From positions 45,198,945 to 45,262,944 of the forward strand of contig CM039462.1 in assembly GCA_022414725.1 (NCBI GenBank): a stretch of 64,000 nucleotides of DNA. Direction: 5' to 3'. Both the position numbers and the translations under genes were made by a program. Shown piece by piece: positions 1-11,941 of this stretch (its first letter is position 1; every line of letters starts with the position of its first letter). The notes below the pieces were generated by a model that saw nothing but the letters and a program-made list of their open reading frames with translations, had not been told where the DNA came from and did not search any database. The stretch is from Microglena sp. YARC (lineage: Eukaryota; Chlorophyta; Chlorophyceae; Chlamydomonadales; Chlamydomonadaceae).

Positions 1-48
1 GGGTGGGGTGGGGTGTCCCCAGCGACATCGGATGCTTCGAAAAACCGG

Positions 49-1900
49 ATGAAAGTAAACATGATCGGTATCCTGAATGACATCACGGAGAAGATCGGTG
101 GTATAGACGATATTTCCATAGATCCGCGTGATTTCAGCCCCGCTCCGGACCATATTGTCATGGACGATGATGTTATTTTCACCCAGTACCAGCGTCAGGT
201 TCGCAATCTGAAGGCCAGTCTGTTAGTAGCGAACAAGGAACTTGCAACAGCGCTTGCAAATGCGGATAAGCCTTACAAACTCAGGGACATTACCAAACGC
301 AATAAAGAAAGCGGGGATATCTATCAGTTGTTCAGTCCCGACACGTTTGTGTCCTTGGTGAAGGAGCCTTTGGACGCCACTGCGAACCTTGTCCGAGACG
401 GTACGAACAAGATGAAAGATGAGCTCCTTACTATTGTTGATCGGCAGAATAAAACCGCTGGAGGGGACAACATCGGTGTTCTCCAACAGCACATCGAGGA
501 CTTGACGTATATTTTCGAGGCTACGAAGGATTTGCAGTACGTGGGTCTTCTGCTCGATGTTGATGAGGTTGTTTCTAAGTTGAAGAAGTTCTTAGAGGTG
601 GCGAAGAATAAGCAGGGGGTTATGGATCGTTTGAAGATTGAGGATCTCGGTTCTTACAAAGAGACGACGAGTTCTTCTGCGGATGCCCCCAAGTCTATTT
701 TTGACGAGTACAACAAGACTCCCTCTCGTACTCGTAATCCGACGTGGATTAAGAAGTCGGGTGGGTTGATGCACCGTCGTATTGACGACGAATTCCTTGA
801 TACGTACGTGAACCAGTTGAGTGGTTTCTATGAGAAGATCAGTGAAAACAAGCTTATTTCCGGTGGCATCGAGAATGCCAAGGGCCAACTCATTTCTCGT
901 TTGAGTGGGTTGGACAAGCAGGCTTCTTTGGATAGGACGAAGAATGATGGGACCATGTTTTTGAATATGCAGTCCGCCCGTGAAATGAAGGTTGCCGCTT
1001 ACAAGTCGTACATTTCTACCTTGCAGAATATCTTGAATACTTTTATGGATGAGAACACGTCTTTCATTCTTGAGCAGCATCGAGACGCCTTGGCTTACGT
1101 GATGTATTGGGATGAGAAGATGCAACAGAATCCTGAAATCGGTGACGAGCTGTGTCGGAAACTTGTTACGATGTACCTTGAAACGCGTGACAAAATCGTG
1201 GATTACATCAATGAGAGTGTGATTCAGGTGATCATATCGGATGTTGACAACACGCTTGTGGTTACGACGAATGTCACTAACGGGGCAATGATCGTGCGTT
1301 TGGACGAGAAGCAGGAGAAGATGGTTATGAAGTTGTTTGGTAATTTCATCGATTGGGTTGAGAAGAAGGGGAATTGGATTGTAGACTTGCACATTCGGGG
1401 CACGTTGTCATGGGTTGACGTGTTGATGTCCCAGGTGTTTCTGTTATCGTACGTGATCAAGGTCGTTCGTGTTTTCTTCATGTGGATGTCTTTGCGGTTT
1501 GCGTACTTTATGTTTCAGCGTCGGATTGAGAGCGATCCTACGACGTCGTACTCTCAGAATCCTCCATCCCCTATGTATTTCGTTGCCTTTTTTTTTATTG
1601 TTTGACTTTGTATTCAATGCTTTGTTGTTCGTAGTCCTTTTGATTGTTGACTGGTTGCTTTCGGATCCTGTGGATCCGATGATCAAACGCAATCTCTGGG
1701 TTGCCATTATGGTTGACTATTGCGTGTCTAATGTTGTAATGAGCATTCTTGCTGTTTCGATCGGGTTGGTCGTGAAAGATAAGAGGTTCTTCAGGTACAG
1801 GTATGATCCATTGATAGGGATCCGTGCAATGAAGGACATTTTGTTCAACACCTTTATCGTTGTATTGTCTATTCCGTTTTTCCGTCTGATCGTTGAATAA
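49..1900 (+). CDS. Multi-pass membrane protein, frameshifted (unrecognised family)
   Basis: A soluble N-terminal ~450 residues is rich in charged, helix-forming sequence. Hydrophobic segments follow near nt 1420-1530 and continue after a frame change in a nine-T run at 1588-1596. The first frame stops at 1605; the next frame carries on with at least three more hydrophobic segments to 1900. The total is about 610 residues with a cluster of C-terminal transmembrane helices, a shape seen in NCLDV virion membrane proteins. I do not recognise the family. The frame is open to the window edge; 49 is the first in-frame ATG, so the 5' end may be missing. The break in a homopolymer suggests a sequencing error more than a real mutation. 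It converges with the next gene and overlaps its 3' end by about 30 bases. Confidence 0.6.
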
Positions 1901-2948
1901 ACTCGGACAAGGGTTTGTTGTTGGTGTTGAGTGACTTGAACATTTCGGCCATGAAATCACCCATTCCTGGTGGCATCATCGGGGCATTCCCGACATTGTT
2001 GTGATTGTTCTTTCTTGTTGATGTCGAAATCGATTTATCGAGATTCTTGCTCTTGCTCTTGCTCTTGCTCTTGTTATTGTTTTCGTTGGCGAAGGAGTTA
2101 CATTTCCCGAAGGATGACATGATGCCCATCGCCTCGCCTACCAAGTCTGAGTCTCCGTTAGCCATTTGTTGTTGGATCTTTGAACTAACTGAGCTGACTA
2201 TGTTTCCGAGGAGCCCATTGTTTTCGAATAGTTTTGATATATCGAGTTGTCCGTTACCACCATCTCCTCCTGAGAGCGATTCCGCAATACTGGATATGTC
2301 GATATCGTTTGCGATTTCCTTTGCGATTTTCCCTATCTTGCTGTTACCGCCCATTAGCGCCTTGAAGACCGCGTCCATGCCTTCTGTACCATCATCATCA
2401 TTGCCTTCTGTACCATCATCATCCTTCGCGACTTCGTTTGCTAATCTCTTGAGCATCTCTCGTACATCCAGGTCGTCTATGTCGTCACCTATGAAATTAC
2501 TGGCGCAGGTCTTTGTATTGGTATTTTTATCACCATCATCATTAGCCTTTTGCTGGATTTTTGATATGTTGTCTAGGACCACTTTCACGAGTGCTTCTCC
2601 ATCTAGTGTCTTCGTTGGGTCATCAATCTTAGTCCATGTGAGGCACAGTGTTGCTAGGACTGTTAGGTACACTCGCACCTTGCTCTTGTCTTGTGTGGAC
2701 GTTGCGATAGCTAGGGCCCTACCTGCACTGATTCCAGGATAGAACTCGAAGGAGTCGTGCACGGTCTTAAGTTTCTCTTGATCCATGTTTGTGGCCGCTC
2801 TGCGTATTGCTGCGTCCTCTTCCGTTAAGGCATGGTTAGTTGATTCCTCTTTACCGACCGTCTTGTCGAACTCCTGCAGTTCCGCAAGAAGATCTGTGGA
2901 GTACCTGTTGTACACGAGGGAGAGCTGCCTGTTGTGTGTAGCTGACAT
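1869..2948 (-). CDS. Acidic/Lys-Ser-rich hypothetical protein
   Basis: The protein has about 359 residues from the ATG at 2948; a longer frame to 3041 exists, but that ATG opens the natural N-terminus MSATHNRQ. The N-terminal half looks globular and helical. The middle has an acidic repeat (two copies of DDDGTEG), and near the C-terminus there is a KSKSKSKSK tract followed by a short helical end. There is no signal peptide or membrane segment. It converges on the membrane-protein gene and diverges from the 3084 gene, so about 135 bases at 2949-3083 would hold both promoters. The family is unknown. The frame is long and codon-like, so I am fairly sure it is a gene. Confidence 0.7.
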   Translation of the reverse strand: MSATHNRQLSLVYNRYSTDLLAELQEFDKTVGKEESTNHALTEEDAAIRRAATNMDQEKLKTVHDSFEFYPGISAGRALAIATSTQDKSKVRVYLTVLATLCLTWTKIDDPTKTLDGEALVKVVLDNISKIQQKANDDGDKNTNTKTCASNFIGDDIDDLDVREMLKRLANEVAKDDDGTEGNDDDGTEGMDAVFKALMGGNSKIGKIAKEIANDIDISSIAESLSGGDGGNGQLDISKLFENNGLLGNIVSSVSSKIQQQMANGDSDLVGEAMGIMSSFGKCNSFANENNNKSKSKSKSKNLDKSISTSTRKNNHNNVGNAPMMPPGMGDFMAEMFKSLNTNNKPLSEFIQRSDGKTE

Positions 2949-3083
2949 ATTGTTTGGTGTTTTACTACTTTCACGTGTTGGAAAAAAGTGGATTTTCCAA
3001 ACGCACTCCACATAGACGGTATAAAGAATCTTCGACAACAAAAATACAAATAGGATACGATCGCATCCTTTGATTACGTTAAA

Positions 3084-3725
3084 ATGAACCTGACCACCGT
3101 TTCAGAGTTGTTGTCTACAAAGAACCGCGAGTATGAGATCGCACATTCCCGGTTGCTACGTTCTCTGAACCTGGACCGTGAAGAGACTACCCTTCGTTCC
3201 TACATGACGCTTGTGAAGAACGACGTTACCGAATGGATTCGTCTCACCTCCATGGACAACACTAAGCCTAAGACGGCTCTTTTGTTCCTTCTGGAGCGTT
3301 CTGTGGATGCGCGTGCAGATATTGGTGAATCGGAGTGCGACGAACTTGCTGAAATGGTTCGTAGGGAGTGGAAGCGTCTTCGCAAGTTGTGGTTGGTTGA
3401 GAAGCGTGCAGGGGCTTCTTCGTTATCTTCTGGCATTGAAACAGGGAGTCGCGACGTGGACATGGTTGAAGACGCGACTGCGGTTTCTATCGGTAACTCT
3501 TTGGAGATTATGACAGCTCGGAACCAAGTGTTGCGTAGTGTGATCAATGTTTTGAAGGGCGTTATTGAGGACGTTACATGTCCTAATGCGACTGACACGG
3601 AGAAGTTGCAGATGGTCGTGAAGGGCATGTTTTCATTGATCGATAGCGGACGCGATGACATTGCGTGCGATGACATTGCGTGCGATGTCACCACCTCCCC
3701 CATCGTCGTGAACAATGTTGATTAA
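3084..3725 (+). CDS. Hypothetical helical protein, 213 aa
   Basis: The frame opens at an ATG preceded by an AT-rich leader. The product looks mostly alpha-helical and charged, with no visible catalytic motif, signal peptide or membrane segment. A 15-base direct repeat near the 3' end (about 3652-3681) gives a duplicated CDDIA peptide. It lies 78 bases upstream of the tyrosine-recombinase gene on the same strand. I do not recognise the family; a role alongside the recombinase is only a guess from proximity. Confidence 0.65.
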   Translation: MNLTTVSELLSTKNREYEIAHSRLLRSLNLDREETTLRSYMTLVKNDVTEWIRLTSMDNTKPKTALLFLLERSVDARADIGESECDELAEMVRREWKRLRKLWLVEKRAGASSLSSGIETGSRDVDMVEDATAVSIGNSLEIMTARNQVLRSVINVLKGVIEDVTCPNATDTEKLQMVVKGMFSLIDSGRDDIACDDIACDVTTSPIVVNNVD

Positions 3726-3803
3726 TTTTGAATGGATTGGATTGGATTGTGTGTAAAGAATTGAATCGTCCAACATACAAAATAAAAACAAACAAATTGT
3801 AAG

Positions 3804-5000
3804 ATGAAGAATCCTTCTAATTCCAATACTGACGGTGATCTACGGTCCGAGTTCCGTTCCTTCGCATTATCAGAGGGTGTTAGTGAGAGCTCTATCTCCA
3901 ACTACCTTAACCGATTGTCTACTTTGGAAACATCTGTGTTCCCTGAATTGAGCTTGGATATAATAGTTCTTGGAGGACGTTCTGTTGTGAAGAAGTCATC
4001 TGCGAAGAAGTCTTTGGTGGTATCATCATCTCCGAAGAATTCATCTTTCACAACGGTAGATGACATCGACGCTGCGTACGACGTGTTGCGTGTGCGTTAC
4101 TCTAACATGTCTACGCGACGTAACTTTTTGACCGCCATATTGGCCTTTCTGCGGTACACTCCTTCCTTACGTGACGACCCCCGCGCTGCATCTGCACGTG
4201 CTCGTTGGACAGAATTTCACGGACATGCTCGCGCGTTTCAAGAGTCTCGTTACAAACAGCACATGCCTTCAGAGCGGCAACTCGAGAAGTACGTCGGCCT
4301 CGACCAAATCGATTCCAAGTACCAAGAGCTGAAGGGAGGAGATGTTACTAACACTACTCTTCAAGATTCCCTTGACATTTTGTTGTTGTCATTCGTCATT
4401 TCGATGCCTCCTAAACGTGCTGACATGGGAGCTTTGCGCATCTACGAGGACACGGACCCTCGTTTGTCTTCAGAAAACTACCTTGTATTGCGCCGGGCGT
4501 CTTCTGCGTCATCCGTTAATGCCACCGCCTACATCGTATTGAACAAGTACAAGACGTCCGCGTCATACGGTCGTGTCGAGACGGATCTTCCTCATAGCGC
4601 CACCGCAGACCTCCTGGACAGTCTGCGTCACTGGCCACGCGACTACGTGTTCGTTACCCGCCGCGGACACAACAGACCGTTCGCCTCGAACAATGCGTAC
4701 GGACGGTGGGTGCAGAGCGTGTTTTCTCGTCTGTTCGGACGTGCGACGGGAGTGACCATGCTACGACATATTTTCATCACTGAGAAGGTAAACCCGGGTT
4801 CGATGAACGATGACGAGTTGGAAGACATAGCGCGTCAAATGTTACACTCGACCGACCTGCAACGGAAGTATAACTGGGACCGCGCGAAGATCTGCGAGAC
4901 GCTCTCTCAAATGTGTGAGCAGTGTACTGCAGGTAAAGTACGGACAAAATCAACGAAGAAGAGGAAGTTCGGATCCGTTGTGCATCTTCCCATCAAGTAA
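3804..5000 (+). CDS. Tyrosine recombinase / integrase
   Basis: The product of 398 residues has the layout of a tyrosine recombinase: an N-terminal helical DNA-binding part and a C-terminal catalytic part. Visible catalytic features are an Arg in MPPKRADMGAL, a Lys in the NKYKTS hairpin, the second Arg in TMLRHIF (the usual His two before it is a Thr), a His in QMLHSTD and the Tyr nucleophile in QRKYNWD. The PP-K/R-R-x-D and LRH-x-x-x-TE signatures resemble recombinases of Polinton-like viruses, virophages and some algal NCLDV more than bacterial XerC/D. It would cut and rejoin DNA through a Tyr-DNA intermediate, for integration or resolution. The C-terminus is basic (KSTKKRK) and could be a nuclear signal. 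The gene is intact, unlike most neighbours. Confidence 0.85.
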   Translation: MKNPSNSNTDGDLRSEFRSFALSEGVSESSISNYLNRLSTLETSVFPELSLDIIVLGGRSVVKKSSAKKSLVVSSSPKNSSFTTVDDIDAAYDVLRVRYSNMSTRRNFLTAILAFLRYTPSLRDDPRAASARARWTEFHGHARAFQESRYKQHMPSERQLEKYVGLDQIDSKYQELKGGDVTNTTLQDSLDILLLSFVISMPPKRADMGALRIYEDTDPRLSSENYLVLRRASSASSVNATAYIVLNKYKTSASYGRVETDLPHSATADLLDSLRHWPRDYVFVTRRGHNRPFASNNAYGRWVQSVFSRLFGRATGVTMLRHIFITEKVNPGSMNDDELEDIARQMLHSTDLQRKYNWDRAKICETLSQMCEQCTAGKVRTKSTKKRKFGSVVHLPIK

Positions 5001-5057
5001 ATTATTCCACTAGCTAAATAAATTATTATGAACTATTACAACCACTAAAACAAAACT

Positions 5058-8000
5058 ATGGCGACTGGGATACCTTTGGCGACATTAACGATCGCTCCAT
5101 TTTCAGGATATCAGTTCACTAACTCTGCAGTTGGAGATTTGCTGATCCACGGTATCAACGGAGGCCCTTCTCAAAAGATTCTGGTAGGAACACAAAGCAA
5201 CAATTATGCGCTAGTTTCGTTCGAGCAAACCGAGGTCACAGTGAGGGATGCCAAGTTGTCCATGATGAACGACTCAGGCGGAGTGCAGCTCTCCGCAGAG
5301 GGGGATGTAATGTACACCACAGGGTCCATCATCCCAGCATCGACATGCAACGTGACCTTCGGATCTGATGCATCTCGATGGGAAAGTATGTACGTCAATA
5401 ACTTCACCATGAGCGGGAAGGCCCAGCTGGGGTCCAATGTGTCCATGTCCAATGCTACAGGTAAGGCAAACATCTGGTCCTCAGGGACCTACTTGGGTGT
5501 TAACACCCCCAACCCGACCCAAGAACTTGACGTGAACGGGTCCATCAACGTGTCATCTAACGTCACAATCAGTGAGACGCTAGATGTCGGGCTATCAACC
5601 ACCTTGCAGGACACCCTACTAGTAAATGGTGCTGCCACCCTCTCCAATTCTCTGACTGTTGACGGAGCCACCACCCTCGATAATACCCTACTGGTAACTG
5701 GTGCTGCCACCCTTTCCAATTCTCTGACTGTTGACGGAGTCACCACCCTCGATAATACCCTACTGGTAAATGGTGCTGCCACCCTCTCCAATTCTCTGAC
5801 TGTTGACGGAGCCACCACCCTCGATAATACCCTACTGGTAACTGGTGCTGCCACCCTTTCCAATTCTCTGACTGTTGACGGAGTCACCACCCTCGATAAT
5901 ACCCTACTGGTAACTGGTGCTGCCACCCTTTCCAATTCCCTAACGGTGGACGGTGCTACCATTTTGGACGACACCCTGCTGGTCATGGGTGCGTCCACGT
6001 TTTCCAACGAGGTCTCTTTCGCGGAACAGTTCCACCTTCCTTAGTAACGTGATTGTCCTCGGGCAGCTCAGCGTCGACACCGTCACCTACAATGTGAGCA
6101 ACATCGTTGTCTTTGCATCCGAGGAGTTGCGCAGCAACTTGCTTGTGGAGGGTGTCATGGACGTGCGGAGCAACGTGTTCTTGGGTGGCAAAACCTTGAT
6201 TGGCGACGAATTGACTGTCGATAGCAACGTTTTTATACAGGGGGTAACCACCATGTCCAACGACTTGATCGTTACAGGCAACACATTCTTCCTATCTAGT
6301 GGTGCGCAGACATTCGAAGGCGCGGTCATAATCAAAGATACTCTGGATGTCTATAGCAACTTGGTAGCGAAGTCCGGTCTCCAGGTGGATGGGGTGGCGT
6401 CATTCTCCAATGACGTTTACGTGTCGAGCAACTTTGCGGTTCAAGGAGTCACCACATTTGGGGACGCACTCGAGGTGACCGGTGCATCCACCCTCTCCAA
6501 CACCCTCATTGTGGACGGAGCCACTATTCTCGACAATACCCTGTTCGTGACCGGGGCATCCACCCTGTCAAACTCTGTTGACGGTGCCACATCCACCCTC
6601 TCCAACACCCTAACTGTCGACGGTGCCACTATTCTCGACAACTCCCTGTTTGTGACCGGAGCATCCACCCTCTCCAACACCCTAACTGTCGACGGTGCCA
6701 CTATTCTCGACAACTCCCTGTTTGTGACCGGAGCATCCACCCTCTCCAACACCCTAACTGTCGACGGTGCCACTATTCTCGACAGTACCCTTTTCGTGAC
6801 TGGGGAATCCACTTTGTCCAACTCCGTCGACGTGTACGGCCCCGCCAGTCTTCGGAATGACCTCCTCGTGATGGGAACGTCCACCCTCTCCAACACCCTA
6901 ACTGTCGACGGTGCCACTATTCTCGACAACTCCCTGTTTGTGACCGGCGCATCCACGCTCTCCAACACCCTCACTGTGTCCGGAGCAGCCACTGTCGACA
7001 ACTCCCTTCTGGTGATCGGGGCATCCACTCTGTCCAATACCCTAACGGTCGATGGTGCCACTATTCTCGACAACTCCATGCTCGTTACTGGCGCGTCCAC
7101 CCTCTCCAATTCCCTCATAGTGGACGGCGCCACTATTCTCGACAATACCCTGTTTGTGACCGGGGAATCCACTTTGTCAAACTCTGTCGACGTGTACGGC
7201 CCAGCCAGTCTTCAGAATGACCTCCTCGTGATGGGAACGTCCACCCTCTCCAATACCCTAACTGTCGACGGTGCCACTATTCTCGACAACTCCCTGTTTG
7301 TGACCGGCGCATCCACGCTCTCCAACACCCTCATTGTGTCCGGAGCAGCCACTGTCGACAACTCCCTTCTGGTGATCGGGGCATCCACTCTGTCCAACAC
7401 CCTAACAGTCGACGGGGCCACTGTTCTCGACAACTCCCTGTTCGTGACCGGTGCCTCGACTTTCTCCAACACAATGGCCGTGACCAGCTCCGCAAGCTTC
7501 CTGAGCAACGTGACCATCCTTGGTGAACTGAGTGTGGACTCTATCACTTACAACCTGAGCAACATCGTCATCTACTCGTCCGAGGAGATTCGCAGCAACT
7601 TGTTGGTGGAGGGTATCCTAGATGTGAGAAGCAACTTTAGGGTGGAGGGAACTAGCATGCTCTCCAACGAGCTTCACCTGTTTTCATCGGCGACCCTGTA
7701 CAACGGAGAGTCCACTGTGACTCTGAGCAACTTGGGAGGATCAGCGACTCTGTCCGCAAGCTCCAACAACTTTGGTATTAACATGTTCCCTACCAGCAAT
7801 GCGGAGTATACCGTAGACATTAACGGTGACATCAACTTCTCAGGACAGATCTACCAAAATGGGGCCGTTTTCAATGGCTGGAACTCCAACCAGTGGGGCA
7901 ACTACATCAACTCGAACGCCGCATTCAGAGGCCCCTCAACCGCCACCGACGCGTTGCTAGTGTACCAGTCTAACAACCTCGCATTCTCATTGAGCAACAC

Positions 8001-9497
8001 CTCAGGCTTGGTGTCAATGTATACATCGAACAAATTCGTCGGCATGGGCACCTCTAATCCATCGCACGAGCTAGACGTGGTGGGATCTGTGCGCGCAACT
8101 GATGGCGTCTACGTGAACAGCAACGAGTCCTTCTTCAGGGGCGTGCGATCTGACTGTGTGGCAGGAGTTGCAGGCGCTTCCGTCTTCCGCGGCGACGTGT
8201 GGGCGAGTTCTACTACCTACACAACCGGCACCGGTATCCTCAACAAGGTGCAGCTGTTGGGCAGTGGTGCAATTGTCGACAACCTCGCCTTGGAGAAATC
8301 CGTCCCTGGCACTTCTAACAGGAATCTCCCGCTTGCATGGGACGAGTTTATCACCTGCGCGGGGGTGACGTTGTTGCCAAAAACCTTTTCACCACCGGCT
8401 CCTCGATGGTCGACGGCTCATTGTCCGTCATAGGGAGTCTGACAGGAAATAGTGCAGTTCTTAAGTCAGTGGTCATCAGCGGAGGACATTCCAACTTCCA
8501 CACTGACGCGGGATCAATCTCATCCAACACGACCACCGTTCTTTCCGGTACATTACCGATGGCTTCTTCAAACGTTGCATTGGGGTCTGTCCTTTTCGAG
8601 GTCAATGGAGACACTGCCCTAAACAGTTCTCTTGCCTTGCGTTCTAACGCTTTTGTTGGCGGCGCTTTGTTCGTTGGCTCGAACATGAACTCGAATGCTC
8701 CTTCTCTGCCTAACGCCCTTGCCCCCGAGTTTTCTAACGTTCACCTTGACGTTCAGGGTGACGTCGTGATAGAGGACGGTCTGTTTGTGCGTCGAACTGC
8801 TGCTTTCGACGGGCGTGTGGGTGTGGGTATTCACGAGCCTGGCTACCCCGTGGACGTGCAGAGTAGTGTGGAAGGTGTTTCCATGAACTGTTCTGCGAAG
8901 GTGATCGCCTCAGAGTTCGTTGTCTTCTCAGACGCCCGTATCAAGACTGGCATTGAGGCTTATGTTGCGGACGACTTGATTGAGCGTCTGTCCGTGAAGC
9001 GATTCGAGTACGTTGACACCGTGGAGCACCCTGGTTCCATGGTCGGTTTCATCGCTCAGGAGGTCGAGAGCGTGGCTCCTGAATGCGTGAGCACGACCTC
9101 GTCTTTCGTGACAGACATTTATAGCTCCCTCCCAATTGTTTCTCGTGACGACAGGGAGTGTGTGGTCTCCATATCTAATGTGTCTCTCTCCGCTGAGACG
9201 AACGCGCGCATCGTCGATGATGCAGTGCTTAAGTGCCGTGCCCAGGGTGGCGAGACATTCTTCGTGACCGTATTGCATCGTGAGGGTGACCTGGTGACCG
9301 TTTTGTCTTCTATCGCGATGCCTGGTATTGAGGACGAGGACGTCCTCTTCGTGTTGGGAACACGTGTGGATGACTTCAAGATGGTTCGCACTGATCAGAT
9401 TAACGCTATCGCCGTCGCTACATTGCAGAGCCAGAACAAGCGAATCGGCGCACTGGAGTCTGAGGTCCGCGCCCTTGTGGAGAGTCTCAAGAAGTAA
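5058..9497 (+). CDS. Tail-fibre-like protein with S74 chaperone of endosialidase, two frameshifts
   Basis: Three successive frames (5058-6044, to 8433, to 9497) read as one protein of about 1,480 residues. A short N-terminal head is followed by dozens of 12-residue units of the form x-V-x-G-A-x-T-L-S-N-T-L, typical of a trimeric beta-helical shaft. The C-terminus has the Peptidase_S74 / intramolecular chaperone domain: FSDARIK at about 8925 holds the Ser-Lys pair used for self-cleavage just before the Ser, followed by GFIAQEVE and a final coiled coil (QSQNKRIGALESEVRAL). In this family the domain trimerises the fibre and is then released. The frame changes lie near 6025 and near 8360, the latter in a run of five G. 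The protein is probably a virion fibre for host attachment. The gene starts 57 bases after the recombinase. Confidence 0.85.
5590..7500 (+). repeat. Intragenic 36/72-base tandem repeats coding the fibre shaft
   Basis: Near-identical units encode alternating VDGAT-LDNTL and VTGAATLSNSL blocks, about 36 bases per 12 residues. Several longer blocks are repeated almost perfectly, for example the segment near 6835-7010 and again near 7195-7370. Such arrays change length easily by slippage or recombination and may vary between strains. Confidence 0.85.
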
Positions 9498-9563
9498 CAT
9501 TTTCTTGGATACACTTGGTTGTTGTCCAAAAAAAGTGCATTAGGTTTATGGGTTGGGAAAAAT

Positions 9564-11745
9564 ATGAGATCCCAAAAGACATGCAACATTCGTACGGGGA
9601 TATTCTCCGGGTCTATTATTTTAGCTATCGTCGTCATTGCATTACTGATTGCATTACTCTACCAGAGGATGTTAGGGGCAAGATATTGTGAGACATTCGA
9701 AGAATCCTCCTCTAACAACCAGAAGTACTTGTCTGTCGTTCATACCCAGCCTTCGCATCGTGTGTTTATCGATGACATTGAAGAGTCAATTACGACCGAC
9801 GTCATGTCTGTGTTGGCCCCATTGGATGCTTATGGTCTTACGGTTGTCCGTGGTTCGAAGGGACCTGATGCGCTTCGAAAACTCGAAAAAGAACGTGGGT
9901 ACACTCACGTCACATATAGCAAATTGATCGTTGCGGATGCTCTCTCCGCTTCGATATCTTTGCCTACAGGTTCACTTTTGGTCGTTACCTTGTTCGACTC
10001 TTACAGCATCTTGTTGTTGTTTGCGGGCCCCTCGATGTCTTCTGCGTCATCCTCATCGACGCTCCGTGGAATTGCCGCCGAGAAGGGGTCATCATCCCTA
10101 GTTGTCCATTGTGTGGGCAAAGTTTCCGCTGGAGCTGTGAGTATTCTCGAGAAGCTAATGCAACGCCAAAATAACACGAAACCTGTTGTGCCCGCAATGA
10201 CACTAATTACCGCACCTAGAAATATAGATCCGACTCTGACTGCTGATACTTCATCTAAACTTCATAAATACGACGTTCTGGCAGTATGGGGGTCTCCTGA
10301 GTTCATTCGTGTGACGGTGAATGCAATGGGTAGCAACACTAGCGCTGGTGTTAGGTGTTTGCAGTACACGGACGTTGATGACACGGCTGATTTGATGGCG
10401 GTGTCTCCGTCTGTGCTCCCATCCGATGTCGATGTGAAGAACATTCTGCCTGATGCCCGTATCGGAGTAGAGCCATCGACCCGAGTGATGGCGGTGTTCA
10501 AGAGCTATACGTCCATACTCACGCCACCAAGCATCTCTACGTCTGCTTCTGAATCCGCATCGACTTCGGCGTCTGGCTCCGCATCGACGTCTGCTTCTGA
10601 ATCTGCATCGACTTCGGCTTCTGGCTCTGCATCGACTTCGACTTCGACTTCTGGCTCCGCATCGACGTCTGCTTCTGGCTCCGCATCGACTTCGGCTTCT
10701 GTTTCTGTATTGAGTGCTGACCCTGCTTTGTCCGCGCCTATCATCAGATCAACATTCCTGTCTCTGTCTAATAGCGAGGATGGTGCCGACCACGTGGGCA
10801 TGACGAACTTAACTCTTTGGCAAGAGTCTTTAAAGATTTCTCCTGCTGTGAAGGATGCGCTTGCGCATGCGAACGAGAAGCTTATGGGTGGGTCCGTGTC
10901 CCAAGAAAAAACGACCGAGACGTTTGATGTTGGTGAAGGTCGTCGTCAGCCTGATTCTATTGGAGGTTATTATGACTCAGACGACACTCCATTACTGATT
11001 GTGCCTCCTTCGAATCTCGAGATGCGTTTGGTGCGCACGGAGTTATTGTTTCACCGGGGGCGGCGTGTGGACCGTCACCGTACGTGGCTTGCTTCTGTGG
11101 GTGGCGACAGCGCCATTGTCCGTGCTGGTGACGTCGTTGTCCTAGAGCAACAGGTTTGATGCGAGGAGGAATGGGTCTTACTATGTGTTGGATGTGACCT
11201 CTTCCACCTGGCTGTTGACGACACACTGGGTCTTGCGTGAGGAGAATTCAAATTCAGATTCAAATGAAAAATCGGACTCAGTTTCGGTGGTTAATGTTGA
11301 CCTGCGTGCGCGGCGCGCCCAGGTTATAGTGAATAGGGGTGGGCACCGTGTTCGGTGGTGGCGCGGTTCCCCATGCATAATCCGCTTGCGTTCTTCCTCC
11401 TCTGCTTCTACTTCACAGACTTTTCTGGTGGGACGCATCGATTCGTTTGACATGGTTAAGAACACCCTTGTCGTGGATATAGTATCGGCTCAGCCGACGG
11501 ACCGTGTGTCCGACGAGGATGCCGTTGTGGAGGACGATATGTTCGGGTCTGGGTTCGTTTGCTCCACCACGGCGTCGTCTTCGGGTGTTTTTAATACGCG
11601 TTTTGCGTGTATGAATTCAGGTGGTGTGTGGGACAGACCGTGCACGGAAGACGAGGATTGTCCCTTTTTTCGTTTGGGTAGGGGTGGCGGCGTGCTTGGG
11701 GGGTGTCAAAGTTCCGTCGGGGGGGACATGCGAGATGCCGTCTAG
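9564..11745 (+). CDS. Membrane-anchored protein with Ser/Ala-rich linker and Cys-rich WDRPC-type C-terminus, frameshifted
   Basis: From the ATG at 9564 the product has a short cytosolic N-terminus, one strong transmembrane helix (about residues 12-34), a globular ectodomain, then a low-complexity Ser/Ala/Thr linker at about 10540-10710. The first frame stops at 11159. The next frame continues the same protein to 11745, with a Cys-rich end containing VWDRPCTEDEDCPFF and GGC. A C-rich WDRPC...CPF domain recurs in algal NCLDV virion or surface proteins from memory. A seven-G run at 11719-11725 marks a further frame change: the other frame reads CEMP and ends soon after, as the domain would. The frame change near 11150 has no obvious homopolymer. 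The gene follows the fibre gene closely, so both may be virion surface proteins. Confidence 0.65.
10540..10710 (+). repeat. Ser/Ala/Thr-rich coding repeat (linker)
   Basis: Short repeats of tct-gcttct-gaatcc-gcatcgact type encode SASTSASGSAS-like sequence. This is a flexible, potentially glycosylated spacer between the ectodomain and the C-terminal Cys-rich part of the membrane protein. Confidence 0.75.
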
Positions 11746-11941
11746 GAGTTCAACGCGAAGGGTTTCGAAAATACAAAGGGAAGCCTGTTGACACCCCCCC
11801 ATTATTTGCATTCGAAGGCTTGGCTCCGTTGAATTTTAGTTAGAATTTCCTTTACGAACAGGGAATTTCTGTTCGAACTCCGCAGTGGTAAGTTTTGCGT
11901 TTAACGATCATGTATTTTATTGTTCCGTTGACTGTAGGATA

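Noticed and set aside
5440..5512. Possible tRNA genes anywhere in the window
   Set aside because: I could not find a convincing cloverleaf by eye; a tRNAscan run would be needed.
6441..7547. Minus-strand frames opposite the fibre gene
   Set aside because: Shadow of the 12-residue repeats; the plus strand has the S74 domain and the shaft pattern.
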